From assembly GCF_003856835.1 (NCBI RefSeq), contig NZ_CP034145.1, forward strand, positions 1,178,001 to 1,242,000: a stretch of DNA of 64,000 nt, in the 5' to 3' direction. Shown one piece after another: positions 35,187-44,263 of the stretch. This DNA comes from Haloplanus aerogenes. Its GTDB lineage: Archaea; Halobacteriota; Halobacteria; Halobacteriales; Haloferacaceae. A model generated the notes under the pieces. The model ran no database searches. It saw only the letters and a program-made list of their open reading frames with translations, and was not told where the DNA came from. The position numbers were made by a program, and so were the translations under genes. Within the stretch, counting starts at the first letter, position 1; every line of letters begins with the position of its first letter.

Positions 35187-36326
35187 CTACTCCGTTTCGG
35201 ATTCCGGTTCTTCGCCCGAGAAATCGGCGCCCTTGTCGGCCTCCTGAACGACCTCGTCGGCGCTTTTGATGTCCGTCCCCGCGCCCGACTTGATCGCCTC
35301 GGCCTCCTGTTCGAGTTCCTCGATGTCCATCTCGGCGGCTTCGTCTATCTGCCCGAGAATCTCCTCGATGTCGTCGAGGCCGATCAACTCGCGGGTCTCG
35401 TCGTCGAACCCCAGCGAGTCGAGTCCTTCCATGTCCTGTACGTCGCTCCCCGTCAACTGCTTGCCGTAGCGGCCGACGAGCGACGTGAGTTCCTGCGGGA
35501 GGACGAACGTCGTCGACTCGCCCTGCCCGATGCGTTCGAGCGTCTCCATCCCCTTGTCGATGATCGCACGTTCGCCCATCGACTCCGCCGATTTCGCGCG
35601 CAGGACCGTCGAGATGGCGTCACCCTGCGCTTCGAGGATCTGGCTCTGCTTTTCCCCTTGCGCGCGGATGATGTTGGACTGCTTCTCACCCTGTGCCTTC
35701 TCGACGGCGCTCCGGCGTTCACCCTGCGCTTCGAGGATCATCGCCCGGCGCCGGCGCTCCGCGGAGGTCTGTTGCTCCATCGCCTGCTGCACGTCTTGCG
35801 AGGGGTTGACTTCGCGCACCTCGACGCTCTCGACCCGGACGCCCCACTCGTCGGTCGGTTCGTCGAGTTCCTTCCGGATGCGGGCGTTGATCTCCTGCCG
35901 CTTGTTGAGGGTGTCGTCGAGTTCCATGTCGCCGAGGACGGCCCGCAGGGTGGTCTGGGCGAGGTTCGACACCGCCATCTTGTAGTTGTCCACTTCGAGG
36001 AACGCCTTCCGGGCGTCCATCACCTTGATGTAGACGACGGCGTCGGCGGTGACCGGGGAGTTGTCGCGCGTGATCGCCTCCTGACGCGGCACGTCGAGTG
36101 TCTGTGTCCGCATGTCGAAGGCGTACGTCCGCGAGACGAACGGTGGAATGAACGTGATGCCCGGTTCGAGCAGGCGGCGGTACTCTCCGAAGACCGTCAG
36201 CGCCTTCTTCTCGTAGGCGTCCACGATCTCGACCATCTGGTACACCGTGACGATGGCGAGGATGAGGACGAGGATGCCGACGATCAGCGGTCCGAGGCCG
36301 AGTCCGAGTTGGAGAACGGGGGCCAT
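35187..36326 (-). CDS. SPFH/Band 7 stomatin-like membrane protein
   Basis: A 379-residue protein. One N-terminal transmembrane helix (LIVGILVLILAIVTVY) precedes an SPFH domain that includes ALTVFGEYRRLLEPGITFIPPF and VPRQEAITRDNSPVTADAVVY. A coiled coil of tandem ~11-residue repeats with the motif AQGEKQS (residues ~200-235) follows, then an acidic tail. Such proteins form oligomeric rings in membrane microdomains and often regulate proteases or channels. No NfeD partner is adjacent, unlike many stomatin operons. Confidence 0.92.
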   Translation of the reverse strand: MAPVLQLGLGLGPLIVGILVLILAIVTVYQMVEIVDAYEKKALTVFGEYRRLLEPGITFIPPFVSRTYAFDMRTQTLDVPRQEAITRDNSPVTADAVVYIKVMDARKAFLEVDNYKMAVSNLAQTTLRAVLGDMELDDTLNKRQEINARIRKELDEPTDEWGVRVESVEVREVNPSQDVQQAMEQQTSAERRRRAMILEAQGERRSAVEKAQGEKQSNIIRAQGEKQSQILEAQGDAISTVLRAKSAESMGERAIIDKGMETLERIGQGESTTFVLPQELTSLVGRYGKQLTGSDVQDMEGLDSLGFDDETRELIGLDDIEEILGQIDEAAEMDIEELEQEAEAIKSGAGTDIKSADEVVQEADKGADFSGEEPESETE

Positions 36327-36380
36327 AGCGGAGGTTAGGGAGTAGTTGGCAAAAGGGTTCTCCCGCCGTCGAAGAATCCC

Positions 36381-36920
36381 TTACTCGTCGACTTCTTCGA
36401 CCCGCTTGCCCGTCGCCTGCGGAATGACCCGTCGATCCGCGTCTTCCCACTCTCGGTCGAGTTCCGTACCGTCGAACAGCCGATCCAGAAACACCGCCAG
36501 CGCCGCCACCTCGGAGTGGGGCTGGTTCGTCACGCCCACGTTCCAGTCGGCGCGGTCGTACACCTCGAAGTCGACCTTCCCGGCGCCGACGACGAGGAGG
36601 AGCGGCTGGGATCGGTGGTGCTCGCGGATCGTCGGCGTCACCTCCTCGACCGGTTCGCCGTACATCGTGAGGTGGACGACGGTGCCCGCCCAGTCGCGCA
36701 GAAGGGGACGGTAGGAGTCGGTGACGGTCACGTCGAACGGCCCGCCGAAGCGGTCGGTGATGTCGTCGACGGTCTCCTGGGCCTGCGTGGCCTCGCCGAC
36801 GAGAACCGCCCGGTCGGCACCGAGCGCCCGCGCCGTCAGGGCGACGTGTGTCGTCATGCGGTCGTCGCGGCCGGGGCGATGCCCGAGTCGCAACACGACG
36901 ACCTCCGGGGTGTCTTGCAT
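36381..36920 (-). CDS. tRNA (cytidine(56)-2'-O)-methyltransferase, aTrm56
   Basis: A 179-residue SPOUT-fold methyltransferase that makes Cm56 in the T-loop of archaeal tRNAs. Seen are VVLRLGHRPGRDDRMTTHV at the N-terminus, LVVGAGKV and the knot region DWNVGVTNQPHSEVAALAVFLDRL. Length fits the family. ATG 36920 is chosen; the longer frame above it runs into the divergent epimerase promoter. It is divergent from the sugar epimerase gene. Confidence 0.92.
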   Translation of the reverse strand: MQDTPEVVVLRLGHRPGRDDRMTTHVALTARALGADRAVLVGEATQAQETVDDITDRFGGPFDVTVTDSYRPLLRDWAGTVVHLTMYGEPVEEVTPTIREHHRSQPLLLVVGAGKVDFEVYDRADWNVGVTNQPHSEVAALAVFLDRLFDGTELDREWEDADRRVIPQATGKRVEEVDE

Positions 36921-37002
36921 GGGTGGGGAGAGACGGCCGAGGAGGTAACGGCTTTCGGAACCCGACCGGAAGGCACTTGCGCGGGCCAGCGGATGGATCG
37001 GT

Positions 37003-37932
37003 ATGAACCTCACCGACCGGCGAGTGGTGATCACCGGCGGCGCGGGCCTCGTCGGCTCCCACCTCGCGGCGTGCCTTGCCTCCGACAACGAGGTGGTCGT
37101 CGCCGACGACCTGTCGAAAGGCGAGACCGACCGCGTCCCCGACGGCGCGGACCTCGTCGTCACGGACGTGACCGATCCCGACGACGTGGCCGACGTGATC
37201 ACGCCCGACGTCGATCTCGTCTGCCACCTCGCCGCCTACACCGACACCAACTACGCCGATCCCCGGCAGTTGTTCGAGGAGAACACCGAGATGACCTACA
37301 ACCTCCTCGAACGCGCCGACGAGGTGGGGGTCGACGGGTTCGTCTTCACCTCCTCGTCGACCGTCTACGGCGAGGCACCGCGGCCGACGCCCGAAGATTA
37401 CGCCCCCCTCGAACCCATCAGCGAGTACGGCGCGAGCAAACTCGCCGACGAGGGACTGGTGTCCACCTACGCCCACTCCCACGGGTTGCAGGCGTGGACG
37501 TTCCGCTTCGCCAACATCGTCGGCCCCCACCAGCGCGGCAACGTCGTCCCCGACTTCATCGAGAAACTGTGCGACGACCCCGAGACGCTCACCATCCTCG
37601 GTGACGGTCGGCAGGAGAAGTCCTACCTCCACGTCGAGGACTGTGTCGACGCCATCTGCCACACCGTCGAGCACGCGGACGCGACGCTGAACACGTACAA
37701 CCTCGGGTCGCGGACGACCACCTCCGTCAACCGCATCGCCGACATCGTGAGCGAGGAGATGGGCCTCGATCCGACCTACGAGTACACGGGCGGCGACCGC
37801 GGGTGGACGGGCGACGTGCCGAAGATGCGCCTCTCCATCGAGAAGCTCTCGGCGCTGGGCTGGGAGCCGCCGGAATCGAGCGACGACGCCGTCCGTCGGG
37901 CGGCCCGGCAGTTGATCGACGAGATCGCATAG
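37003..37932 (+). CDS. NAD-dependent sugar epimerase (UDP-glucose 4-epimerase-like)
   Basis: A 309-residue extended SDR enzyme. The cofactor loop is GGAGLVGSH, and the catalytic SSSTVYGE and YGASK (Tyr-x3-Lys) motifs are intact. These enzymes epimerise nucleotide sugars, supplying N-glycan or surface polysaccharide precursors; two glycosyltransferases lie 1.6-3.8 kb downstream, though not in one operon. Exact specificity is unclear. Confidence 0.9.
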   Translation: MNLTDRRVVITGGAGLVGSHLAACLASDNEVVVADDLSKGETDRVPDGADLVVTDVTDPDDVADVITPDVDLVCHLAAYTDTNYADPRQLFEENTEMTYNLLERADEVGVDGFVFTSSSTVYGEAPRPTPEDYAPLEPISEYGASKLADEGLVSTYAHSHGLQAWTFRFANIVGPHQRGNVVPDFIEKLCDDPETLTILGDGRQEKSYLHVEDCVDAICHTVEHADATLNTYNLGSRTTTSVNRIADIVSEEMGLDPTYEYTGGDRGWTGDVPKMRLSIEKLSALGWEPPESSDDAVRRAARQLIDEIA

Positions 37933-37968
37933 ATACCCCTTTTACGCGTCGCGGACGAACGGCGGAGC

Positions 37969-38715
37969 GTGCAGATCGTCGGCTACGACGCGGGTGACAG
38001 CGGCCTCCTCGTGAGCGACGGCGCCGATGTCGAGTACGTCCCCCTCGATCCGGGGACGGACCTCTCCTACCGCCTCGACGACCGCCACTGCGCCGGCGTC
38101 CTGACCGACGACGGCCACCGCCCCTGTGACGCCGACGCCGCGCCGCACTGCGAGGCCCACACGTCGACGTGGGTCTGTGCCCGGTGTACGGGCACCTGTC
38201 TCAAAGACGAGATGGACTGCTTCGACGACCACGCCGTCTACCTCGCGACGTTCGCGCCGGATACGTTCAAAGTCGGGGTCACCAGGGAGTGGCGACTGGA
38301 GACGCGCCTCCGCGAACAGGGGGCGGACCGCGGCGCCCACGTCCGCACCGTCGAGAACGGGCGCATCGCCCGCGAAATCGAGGCCGAACTGGCGACGGCG
38401 ATTCCGGATCGGGTGCGCGTCCCCGAGAAACGGTCGGGGCTCGGCCGGGCGGTCGACGATTCGGCGTGGCAGGCACTCCTCGACGACTTCGACCCCATCG
38501 AGACGTTCGACTTCGACTACGGTCTCGACCTCTCGGAGCGGCCGGTGGCGGAGACGCTGGCGACGGGGACGGTCCGCGGGACGAAGGGTCGACTGCTCGT
38601 TCTCGATCACGCCGGAAGCACCTACGCCGTCGATATGCGTGATCTCGTGGGCTACGAGGTGATCGACGGGGGGACGGATCGCCGTCTCCAGTCGAGTCTC
38701 GGCGCGTTCGGGTGA
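37969..38715 (+). CDS. DUF2797 family protein
   Basis: A 248-residue protein starting at GTG 37969 (MQIVGYDAG). It has cysteine pairs that likely bind zinc: HRPCDADAAPHC, VCARCTGTC and DC. The following region AVYLATFAPDTFKVGVTRE resembles the GIY-YIG-like core I recall for DUF2797 proteins. The function is unknown. It lies 36 bp after the epimerase. Confidence 0.8.
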   Translation: MQIVGYDAGDSGLLVSDGADVEYVPLDPGTDLSYRLDDRHCAGVLTDDGHRPCDADAAPHCEAHTSTWVCARCTGTCLKDEMDCFDDHAVYLATFAPDTFKVGVTREWRLETRLREQGADRGAHVRTVENGRIAREIEAELATAIPDRVRVPEKRSGLGRAVDDSAWQALLDDFDPIETFDFDYGLDLSERPVAETLATGTVRGTKGRLLVLDHAGSTYAVDMRDLVGYEVIDGGTDRRLQSSLGAFG

Positions 38716-38731
38716 GAGGAGTTGCGGTGAG

Positions 38732-39046
38732 TCAGGCGGCCCGATTCCACGAGGGTGCGTCGTCGAGCGCGGGACGTACGTCGGGGAGATCCATCAGCGC
38801 CGCGCCGTAGAACCGCTCGCGGCCGATAGGCGTCCGGACGCGGATGACGACCGTCTCACCCGTCACCTGAAAGAGGGTGAGCGTCCGCGAGGAGTCCACG
38901 TGTACCCACCGGCCGAGCCGCGCCGATTCGTCGTCGTCGACGACGCGGGAGCCGAGTTCCCAGCTCAATCGGCTCAGCGGGGCGGAATCGAACGGCACGA
39001 CGCCGGGGAGGGTCGTCCCGCCGTTACAACGGTCACGGGTAGCCAT
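38732..39046 (-). CDS. Hypothetical protein
   Basis: A 104-residue protein with no recognised domain. Residues ~45-85 look beta-rich (WVHVDSSRTLTLFQVTGETVVIRV). It has a single cysteine and no signal peptide. It is divergent from the Gly/Met-rich gene, sharing a 95-bp promoter gap that contains an A-rich stretch. A real gene by frame and acidic composition. Confidence 0.65.
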   Translation of the reverse strand: MATRDRCNGGTTLPGVVPFDSAPLSRLSWELGSRVVDDDESARLGRWVHVDSSRTLTLFQVTGETVVIRVRTPIGRERFYGAALMDLPDVRPALDDAPSWNRAA

Positions 39047-39141
39047 ACCACACCTCGAAACTGTCCGTAAAAAACGTCTCCGATTCGGCGGTCACTCCGG
39101 AGACGACAACCCTTTTCGGCGTGGGTTGCGAACCGGATTCC

Positions 39142-39570
39142 ATGGCAGACGACGACACCGGCGACGACGCTCCGGCAGAGGGCGGCGAGGAAGCCGAATC
39201 CGAAGGCGAGAGCGGCGGCGAGGAGAAATCCTTCCGCGAGCGCGTGGAGGAAATCCGCGAGCGCCGTGCCGAGGAGCGCGAGGAGGGCGAGCGCCCCGAC
39301 CCCGAGGAGATGATGGGTGGCGAGGGCGGCAACCCCTTCGCGCAGATGATGAGCGGCATGATGGGCGGCGGCGGTCCCGGCGGCATGGGCGGCGGCCCGC
39401 CGGGGATGGGTGGCGGCCCACCGGGGATGGGTGGCGGTCCCGGCGGCCGCGGCGAGGAGGAGTCGGTCGGCAACGAGGAACTCGTCCGCGAAGTGCGACA
39501 GCTCCGTGACGAGGTGCGCGACGTGACCCGACAGCTGCAGCGGATCGCGCAGGCGCTCGAAGACGATTAA
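39142..39570 (+). CDS. Gly/Met-rich low-complexity protein with coiled-coil end
   Basis: A 142-residue protein in three parts: an acidic, charged N-terminus with RERVEEIRERRAEERE (helical), a central low-complexity run of tandem GMGGGPP units (residues ~77-105, encoded by near-identical 18-bp DNA repeats around 39384-39440), and a C-terminal coiled coil (ELVREVRQLRDEVRDVTRQL). Met/Gly-rich segments could bind metal or form a flexible linker; this is inference. The ATG at 39142 is used. It converges with the next gene, overlapping 4 bp. Confidence 0.75.
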   Translation: MADDDTGDDAPAEGGEEAESEGESGGEEKSFRERVEEIRERRAEEREEGERPDPEEMMGGEGGNPFAQMMSGMMGGGGPGGMGGGPPGMGGGPPGMGGGPGGRGEEESVGNEELVREVRQLRDEVRDVTRQLQRIAQALEDD

Positions 39571-40670
39571 CTGAGGCGCTCGTACACGTCCGTGAGCCGG
39601 TCGACCGCCCGGTCGACACCGTGTCGCTCCCGGCGGTCGAGACACGACCTTCTGAGCTCGTCGCGTTCGGCGAGCGTCCGCCGTATCGACTGCCGGAGTG
39701 ACGCGACGTCTCCGGTTTCGAAGTGATAGCCCGTGACGCCGTCCTCGACGGTGTCGGCGAGGGCGCCGTCGTTCGCGCCGACGACCGGCGTGCCGCAGGC
39801 GTTGGCTTCGAGGGCGACCAGCCCCTGCGTCTCGACCGGACTCGGGAAGACGAAGGCGTCGAGCGCGCTGTAGAAGGCGGGCAGTTCCTCGCGGTCGAGG
39901 AAGCCGAGAAAGCGGGCGTCGACGCCCCGCTCGACCGCTCGCTGCTCCAACTCCGAGCGGGCGGGGCCGTCGCCGCCGAAGACGACCGTCGCGTCGAGTT
40001 CCGCCGCGGCGTCGACGAGGTCACCGAGGCGTTTCTCGTAGCCGTGGCGGCCGGTGTAGCCGATCAGCGTGTCGGCGTCGTCGAGGCCGTGGCGGGCGCG
40101 GAAGGCTTCGGCGTCGACCGGCCGGAATCGTTCGGTGTCGATGCCGTTCGGAATGACGGTCACGGGCGTCTCGACGCCTACCTCGTCGGTGAGGTGGGCG
40201 GCGGTGGCGTCGCTCGGCGCGAGAATGGCGTCCGCGCGGTCGAGGAACCACCGCTCGTAGCGCTCGCTCCCGCGCTCGAGGAGGGTTTCGACGGCGTCGC
40301 CGGGGGCCACGTAGTCGGCGTACTCCGCGGTCGGCGTGTGGTAGGAAGCGACGAAGGGGCAGTCGCGCGTTCGCGCCAGCCGCAGTCCCGCGAGGCCGAC
40401 GGCGAAGGGCGTGTGGGCGTGGACGATATCCACGTCTCGGACGCGACGGGGAATCCAGGGGATACCGATCCGGAAGCCGGGGTAGAACGGGAAGGGGAGG
40501 CTCCGGACCGGATACTCGCCGACGCGGGCGGCGTAGCCGTCGGTGCGGGGGTAGACCACGTCCATCCGGCCGCCGCGGTCGGCCCAGCAGTCGCGCCACG
40601 CTTTGACGGTGTAGGTGACGCCGTTGACGGTGGGGAGATAGGTGTCGGTGAAGACGGCGACCGAACGCAT
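39567..40670 (-). CDS. GT4 family glycosyltransferase (MgtA-like)
   Basis: A 367-residue GT-B fold retaining glycosyltransferase. The N-terminus FTDTYLPTVNGVTYTVKAW matches diacylglycerol glucosyl- or mannosyltransferases of the MgtA/GtfA type. The C-terminal nucleotide-sugar site reads FPSPVETQGLVALEANACG, with the family E-x7-E pattern. The acceptor may be a membrane lipid or glycan. It lies 24 bp downstream of the second GT4 gene, so the two form an operon. Confidence 0.87.
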   Translation of the reverse strand: MRSVAVFTDTYLPTVNGVTYTVKAWRDCWADRGGRMDVVYPRTDGYAARVGEYPVRSLPFPFYPGFRIGIPWIPRRVRDVDIVHAHTPFAVGLAGLRLARTRDCPFVASYHTPTAEYADYVAPGDAVETLLERGSERYERWFLDRADAILAPSDATAAHLTDEVGVETPVTVIPNGIDTERFRPVDAEAFRARHGLDDADTLIGYTGRHGYEKRLGDLVDAAAELDATVVFGGDGPARSELEQRAVERGVDARFLGFLDREELPAFYSALDAFVFPSPVETQGLVALEANACGTPVVGANDGALADTVEDGVTGYHFETGDVASLRQSIRRTLAERDELRRSCLDRRERHGVDRAVDRLTDVYERLS

Positions 40671-40694
40671 TGCCGGCGATTCGACGAGGAGGGG

Positions 40695-41759
40695 TTAATG
40701 GCTTGTGACTTCGTTTCGGACGCGCCGATACGCGTCGACGAGTTTCTCGCCCACTCGCCCCAGCGAGTGTTCTCCCGCCGTCTCTTTCGCGTTCTCGCCG
40801 AGACGCTGGCGCAGGTCCGGATCGGCGGCCAGCCGATCCAGCGCCTCGCGGAACTCCGCCCGCGTCTCACACTTCAGACAGTCGTGACCGTGGGTGTAGA
40901 ACTCCTCGAAGACGGGGATATCGCGGAGGACGACGGGTTTCCCGCAGGCCATCGCCTCCAGCACCGCGATGCCCTGATTCTCCGCCTTGGTGGGGAAACA
41001 GTACACGTCGCCGGCGGCGAAGGCGCCGCGTTTGTCGTCGACCCAGCCGGTGAAGGTGACGTTCGCGGGCGGGTCCTGCGTCCAGCGACGCACCGTCTCG
41101 GAGGCCTGCGGCCCCGTGTCGTAGGGGCCGAACCACGCGAACTCGTAGTCGGTCTCCTCCGCGAGGCGGCAGAACGTGGTGAGGCCTTTGCGCTCGAACA
41201 CGTTGCCGACGGAGAACACGACGAGGCCGTCGAGATCGAACCGCTCGCGGTACTCTTCGCGCAGATCCTCGAACCCCGCCAGCGACGCGGTGTCGACGCC
41301 GTTGGTGATCGGCTGGATCGGCGCCTCGACGGGGTAGGATTCGAGCGTGCGCTTCGTGTACGCGCTCGGACAGAGGACGAGGTCGGCCTGCGAGTAGAAC
41401 CAGCGGAGATACCGACGGAGCGGCCCGGCGAGGTGGGTCGATCCGCGGAAACTCTCGGCGAAGTCCTCGGCCGTGACGTGGGCGTGGAGAACGAGCGGCG
41501 TGTCCGTCCGCTTGGCGTGGCGGGCCACCGCGAGGGTCCCCGGGCCGATCATGTTGCAGTGGGCGACGTCGTACTCGCGGAAGGCGCTCCGTCCGCGGAG
41601 GGCGTCGACGGCCGCCCAGTGCGGCTCGCCGCCCCGCCACGGCGACGTGAGCACGGATACGTCGGTCGTCGCCAGCGCGGCGCGCTGCTGGTCGGCGGCG
41701 GTGCCGATGCCGCTCCGATCGAGCCGACTCTCCAGTTCGAGGTAGTTCAACACCCGCAC
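40695..41759 (-). CDS. GT4 family glycosyltransferase
   Basis: A 354-residue GT-B glycosyltransferase. Start GTG at 41759 gives VRVLNYLELES, where homology begins; an open frame further up to 42194 is antisense shadow of RNase P component 4. The C-terminal donor-binding site is FPTKAENQGIAVLEAMACGKPVV, and NGVDTASL and VGNVFERKG mark the GT4 core. It and the next GT4 likely act on the same lipid or glycan. Divergent from the RNase P gene. Confidence 0.85.
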   Translation of the reverse strand: MRVLNYLELESRLDRSGIGTAADQQRAALATTDVSVLTSPWRGGEPHWAAVDALRGRSAFREYDVAHCNMIGPGTLAVARHAKRTDTPLVLHAHVTAEDFAESFRGSTHLAGPLRRYLRWFYSQADLVLCPSAYTKRTLESYPVEAPIQPITNGVDTASLAGFEDLREEYRERFDLDGLVVFSVGNVFERKGLTTFCRLAEETDYEFAWFGPYDTGPQASETVRRWTQDPPANVTFTGWVDDKRGAFAAGDVYCFPTKAENQGIAVLEAMACGKPVVLRDIPVFEEFYTHGHDCLKCETRAEFREALDRLAADPDLRQRLGENAKETAGEHSLGRVGEKLVDAYRRVRNEVTSH

Positions 41760-41876
41760 GGGCGGCGATTGACCGGTGACGCTCTTGACGCTACCGATAG
41801 CGTCTCCGTCCGGTCGCGGCACGCGCCACGACACGGTGTCGGAAGGCCTTTGCCACCCCGCGGCCCCGATTCGCGT

Positions 41877-42152
41877 ATGGGCATCGCCGCGGAGCGCATC
41901 GAGCGACTGGAAGCGCTCGCCCGCGACGCCGTCGACGAGGGGCACGAGGACCGCGCTCGGGAGTACGTCCGCCTCGCCCGCCGAATCGCCGAGCGAAATC
42001 GGCTCACGCTCCCCCGCACCTTCCGCCGGTTTACCTGCGACGCCTGTGACGCCTACCTGCGACCGGGACGGAACGCCCGCGTCCGACTGCAGGACGGCCA
42101 CGTCGTCGTCCGCTGTGACTGCGGCGAAATCGCCAGATATCCGTACGAGTGA
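41877..42152 (+). CDS. rnp4: Ribonuclease P protein component 4 (Rpp21/Rpr2)
   Basis: A 91-residue zinc protein of the archaeal RNase P holoenzyme, which removes 5' leaders of pre-tRNA. The helical N-terminus ends with LARRIAERNRLTLPR, then FTCDACDAYLRPGRNARVRL and VVRCDCG provide four cysteines that bind zinc. The fit to the family in length and order is good. It is followed by a YhbY-type RNA-binding gene, consistent with an RNA-processing neighbourhood. Confidence 0.9.
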   Translation: MGIAAERIERLEALARDAVDEGHEDRAREYVRLARRIAERNRLTLPRTFRRFTCDACDAYLRPGRNARVRLQDGHVVVRCDCGEIARYPYE

Positions 42153-42195
42153 CTGCCGGGGGACGCCTCGCGAACCGCTTCTCCGCTCCGCCACA

Positions 42196-42207
42196 CTTAT
42201 TATAAAC
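42196..42207 (+). promoter_or_regulatory. TATA box for the CRM/YhbY-MscS operon
   Basis: CTTATTATAAAC lies 31-42 bp upstream of the ATG at 42238. It implies a short leader of about 10 nt. Confidence 0.65.
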
Positions 42208-42237
42208 TTTCAAACCGATTCGGCGCAAGGAACATCT

Positions 42238-42486
42238 ATGGATACGCAAGCGCTTCGCAAGCGGGCCCACGACCTCGACGTGACGGTCTGGGTCGGCAAG
42301 AGCGGGGTGGACGCAGTCGTCGGCGAGTGTGACGACCAGTTGAAAGATCGCGAGCTGGTGAAGGTCAAGTTCCTGCGCTCGGCCCGCGGCGGAACGGACG
42401 TGGAGTCGCTGGCGGCTGATCTGGCCGAGCGGGTGGACGCGCAGGTGGTCGAGACTCGCGGCAATACGGGCGTTCTTTACCGATGA
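42238..42486 (+). CDS. YhbY/CRM-domain RNA-binding protein
   Basis: An 82-residue protein covering a complete CRM domain. The signature VWVGKSGVDAVVGE replaces the GxxG loop region of bacterial YhbY, followed by LVKVKFLRSARGG and VVETRGNTGVLYR. Family members associate with pre-ribosomal RNA; role in haloarchaea is unproven. The stop overlaps the MscS start (ATGA), so they are coupled. Confidence 0.88.
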   Translation: MDTQALRKRAHDLDVTVWVGKSGVDAVVGECDDQLKDRELVKVKFLRSARGGTDVESLAADLAERVDAQVVETRGNTGVLYR

Positions 42487-43406
42487 GTGGCATTCCGATC
42501 CAGACTGGCGGGACCGGGAGCGACGCCCAGGCCCAGAGCGGCGCCCTCGCGCAATTTCTCGCGAACAACGGCGTGCCGTACGCCGACGCCATCGGCTCGG
42601 CCATCTCCTTCTTCGTCGCCTTGCTGGCCGTCTACATCGTCGGCCGGGCGGTCATCATCCCACTCATCGACCGGGTGATGGACGCCCGTGGGCTGGAGGT
42701 TCACGCCCGGAATCCCCTGCGGAAACTCACGCTGGCTATCATCGTCTTCGTCGCCATCGCCGTCGCGTTCGGTTTCGCCGGCTACGGTAGCTTCCTGCAG
42801 TCGCTCGCCACCGTCGCCGCGGCGGCGACGCTCGCCATCGGGTTCGCCCTGCAGAACGTCATCGCCAACTTCGTCGCCGGCATCTTCATCTTCACCGACA
42901 AGCCGTTCAAGATCGGTGACTGGATCGAGTGGGACGGCAACTCGGGCATCGTCGAGGATATCAGCTTCCGCGTGACGCGGGTGCGCACCTTCGACAACGA
43001 ACTCCTGACCGTTCCCAACTCCGAACTCACCGACGGCGTGATCAAAAACCCCGTCGCGAAACAACAGCTCCGCCTGCAGGCCCCCTTCGGCATCGGCTAC
43101 GACGACGACATCGAGCGGGCGAACGAGATCATTCTGGAGGAGGCCCACGCCCACCCGGAGATTCTCGACGACCCCGCGCCGTCCGTCCGCCTGGCCGAAC
43201 TCGGTGACTCGTCGGTCGTGCTCAAATCCCGTGTCTGGATCGACGATCCGAGCCGCTCGGACTTCGTCAAGACGCGCGGGGAGTACGTCACCTCGGTGAA
43301 AGAACGGTTCGACGAGGAGGACATCAACATCCCCTATCCGAACCGCACGCTGGGCGGGTCGCTGGATATCAGCGGCGTCACGGCCGAAGACGTCGTCGAG
43401 GGCTAG
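42483..43406 (+). CDS. Small-conductance mechanosensitive channel, MscS family
   Basis: A 307-residue channel. Transmembrane helices lie at residues ~37-60 and ~78-95, with pore helix TM3 at ~100-130 (AAAATLAIGFALQNVIANFVAGIFI), followed by the cytoplasmic MscS beta domain (FKIGDWIEW, NSGIVEDISFRVTRVRTFDNE, PNSEL). It releases solutes at hypo-osmotic shock, important to a halophile. It converges with the HD gene, overlapping 4 bp. Confidence 0.92.
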   Translation: MSGIPIQTGGTGSDAQAQSGALAQFLANNGVPYADAIGSAISFFVALLAVYIVGRAVIIPLIDRVMDARGLEVHARNPLRKLTLAIIVFVAIAVAFGFAGYGSFLQSLATVAAAATLAIGFALQNVIANFVAGIFIFTDKPFKIGDWIEWDGNSGIVEDISFRVTRVRTFDNELLTVPNSELTDGVIKNPVAKQQLRLQAPFGIGYDDDIERANEIILEEAHAHPEILDDPAPSVRLAELGDSSVVLKSRVWIDDPSRSDFVKTRGEYVTSVKERFDEEDINIPYPNRTLGGSLDISGVTAEDVVEG

Positions 43407-44209
43407 AGTTCGATCCGTTCGACCAGCCCGCTCTCCTCTTTCGTGTTGACTGCGACGATGCGGACGTACTCTTCCAGCATCGAGTCCTGCAGTTTTGCCT
43501 TCAGCAGGTTGTCGACCTGGTAGACGCCGGCGGCGTTCACCATCTCGATTTCGACGAGGACGGGGGCGTCCCCGCCCTCCTCTAACGTGACGTTGCGGAT
43601 CGCCTGACTCGACAGGGTGTTGATGCCGCGACCCCCCTTCTCGTAGGGGATGCGCGAGCGCCCACGCTCCATATCGAGGGCGTCGGCGACGCGGATGACA
43701 CCCGCCTCGCGAGTCAGCGGGTCCTCCTCCGTGTGGTGACAGAGGATGGCGTGGAGCGTCTCGGCTTTCACCCGCACTGCCTCGGGCGTGTCGTACCACT
43801 CCGCGAGAAGGCGGTCGAGGATGTCCGACGCCAGCGGAATCGAGTAGTAGGCGTGTTGGTCGCGGTGGACGACGTGGCCCACATCGTGGAGGGTGGCTGC
43901 GAGGGCGACGATGACCGGTTCGTCCGCTTCGTCGAGGCCCTGGTCGGCGGCGCCGTTGAAGTCCACGTCGGCGCGTTTCAGCAGTTCGTACAGGCGGAGC
44001 GCGCGGTTGCGGACGATGCTGATGTGTTTCGGGCCGTGGTCGTTGTACCCCTTGCGCTTGACGGCGTTGACGTTCTGGGCGTCGAGATACGCCTGCACCT
44101 CGGGATCTTCGAGCAGCGCCGGCAACATCCGGTTCAGCTTCTCGTCGGGGAAGGTGTGGGGGGCATCGGGGTCGTACACCCGGCCGTCGGCGGGCTCGTC
44201 AGTGCTCAT
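43403..44209 (-). CDS. HD-domain metal-dependent phosphohydrolase
   Basis: A 268-residue protein. The HD motif is LAATLHDVGHVVH, with upstream HISIVRNRALRLYELL and downstream HAILCHHTEED and VADALDMERGRSRIP giving the other ligands (H...HD...H...D). It likely acts on a nucleotide or phospholipid phosphate; substrate unknown. The ATG at 44209 leaves a 54-bp gap to the peroxiredoxin stop. Convergent with MscS. Confidence 0.9.
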   Translation of the reverse strand: MSTDEPADGRVYDPDAPHTFPDEKLNRMLPALLEDPEVQAYLDAQNVNAVKRKGYNDHGPKHISIVRNRALRLYELLKRADVDFNGAADQGLDEADEPVIVALAATLHDVGHVVHRDQHAYYSIPLASDILDRLLAEWYDTPEAVRVKAETLHAILCHHTEEDPLTREAGVIRVADALDMERGRSRIPYEKGGRGINTLSSQAIRNVTLEEGGDAPVLVEIEMVNAAGVYQVDNLLKAKLQDSMLEEYVRIVAVNTKEESGLVERIEL

Positions 44210-44263
44210 ACGAGCCGTTGGCCGCCGACGGGAAAAAGCCCGCTGGCTCGGGGGCGGTTTCCC

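Noticed and set aside
39723-42152. Very long plus-strand frame of ~800 codons opposite two glycosyltransferases
   Set aside because: It is the antisense of GT4 genes in GC-rich DNA; only its last 91 codons (RNase P component 4) are real. The composition is Arg/Val/Gly-rich and no domain is seen.
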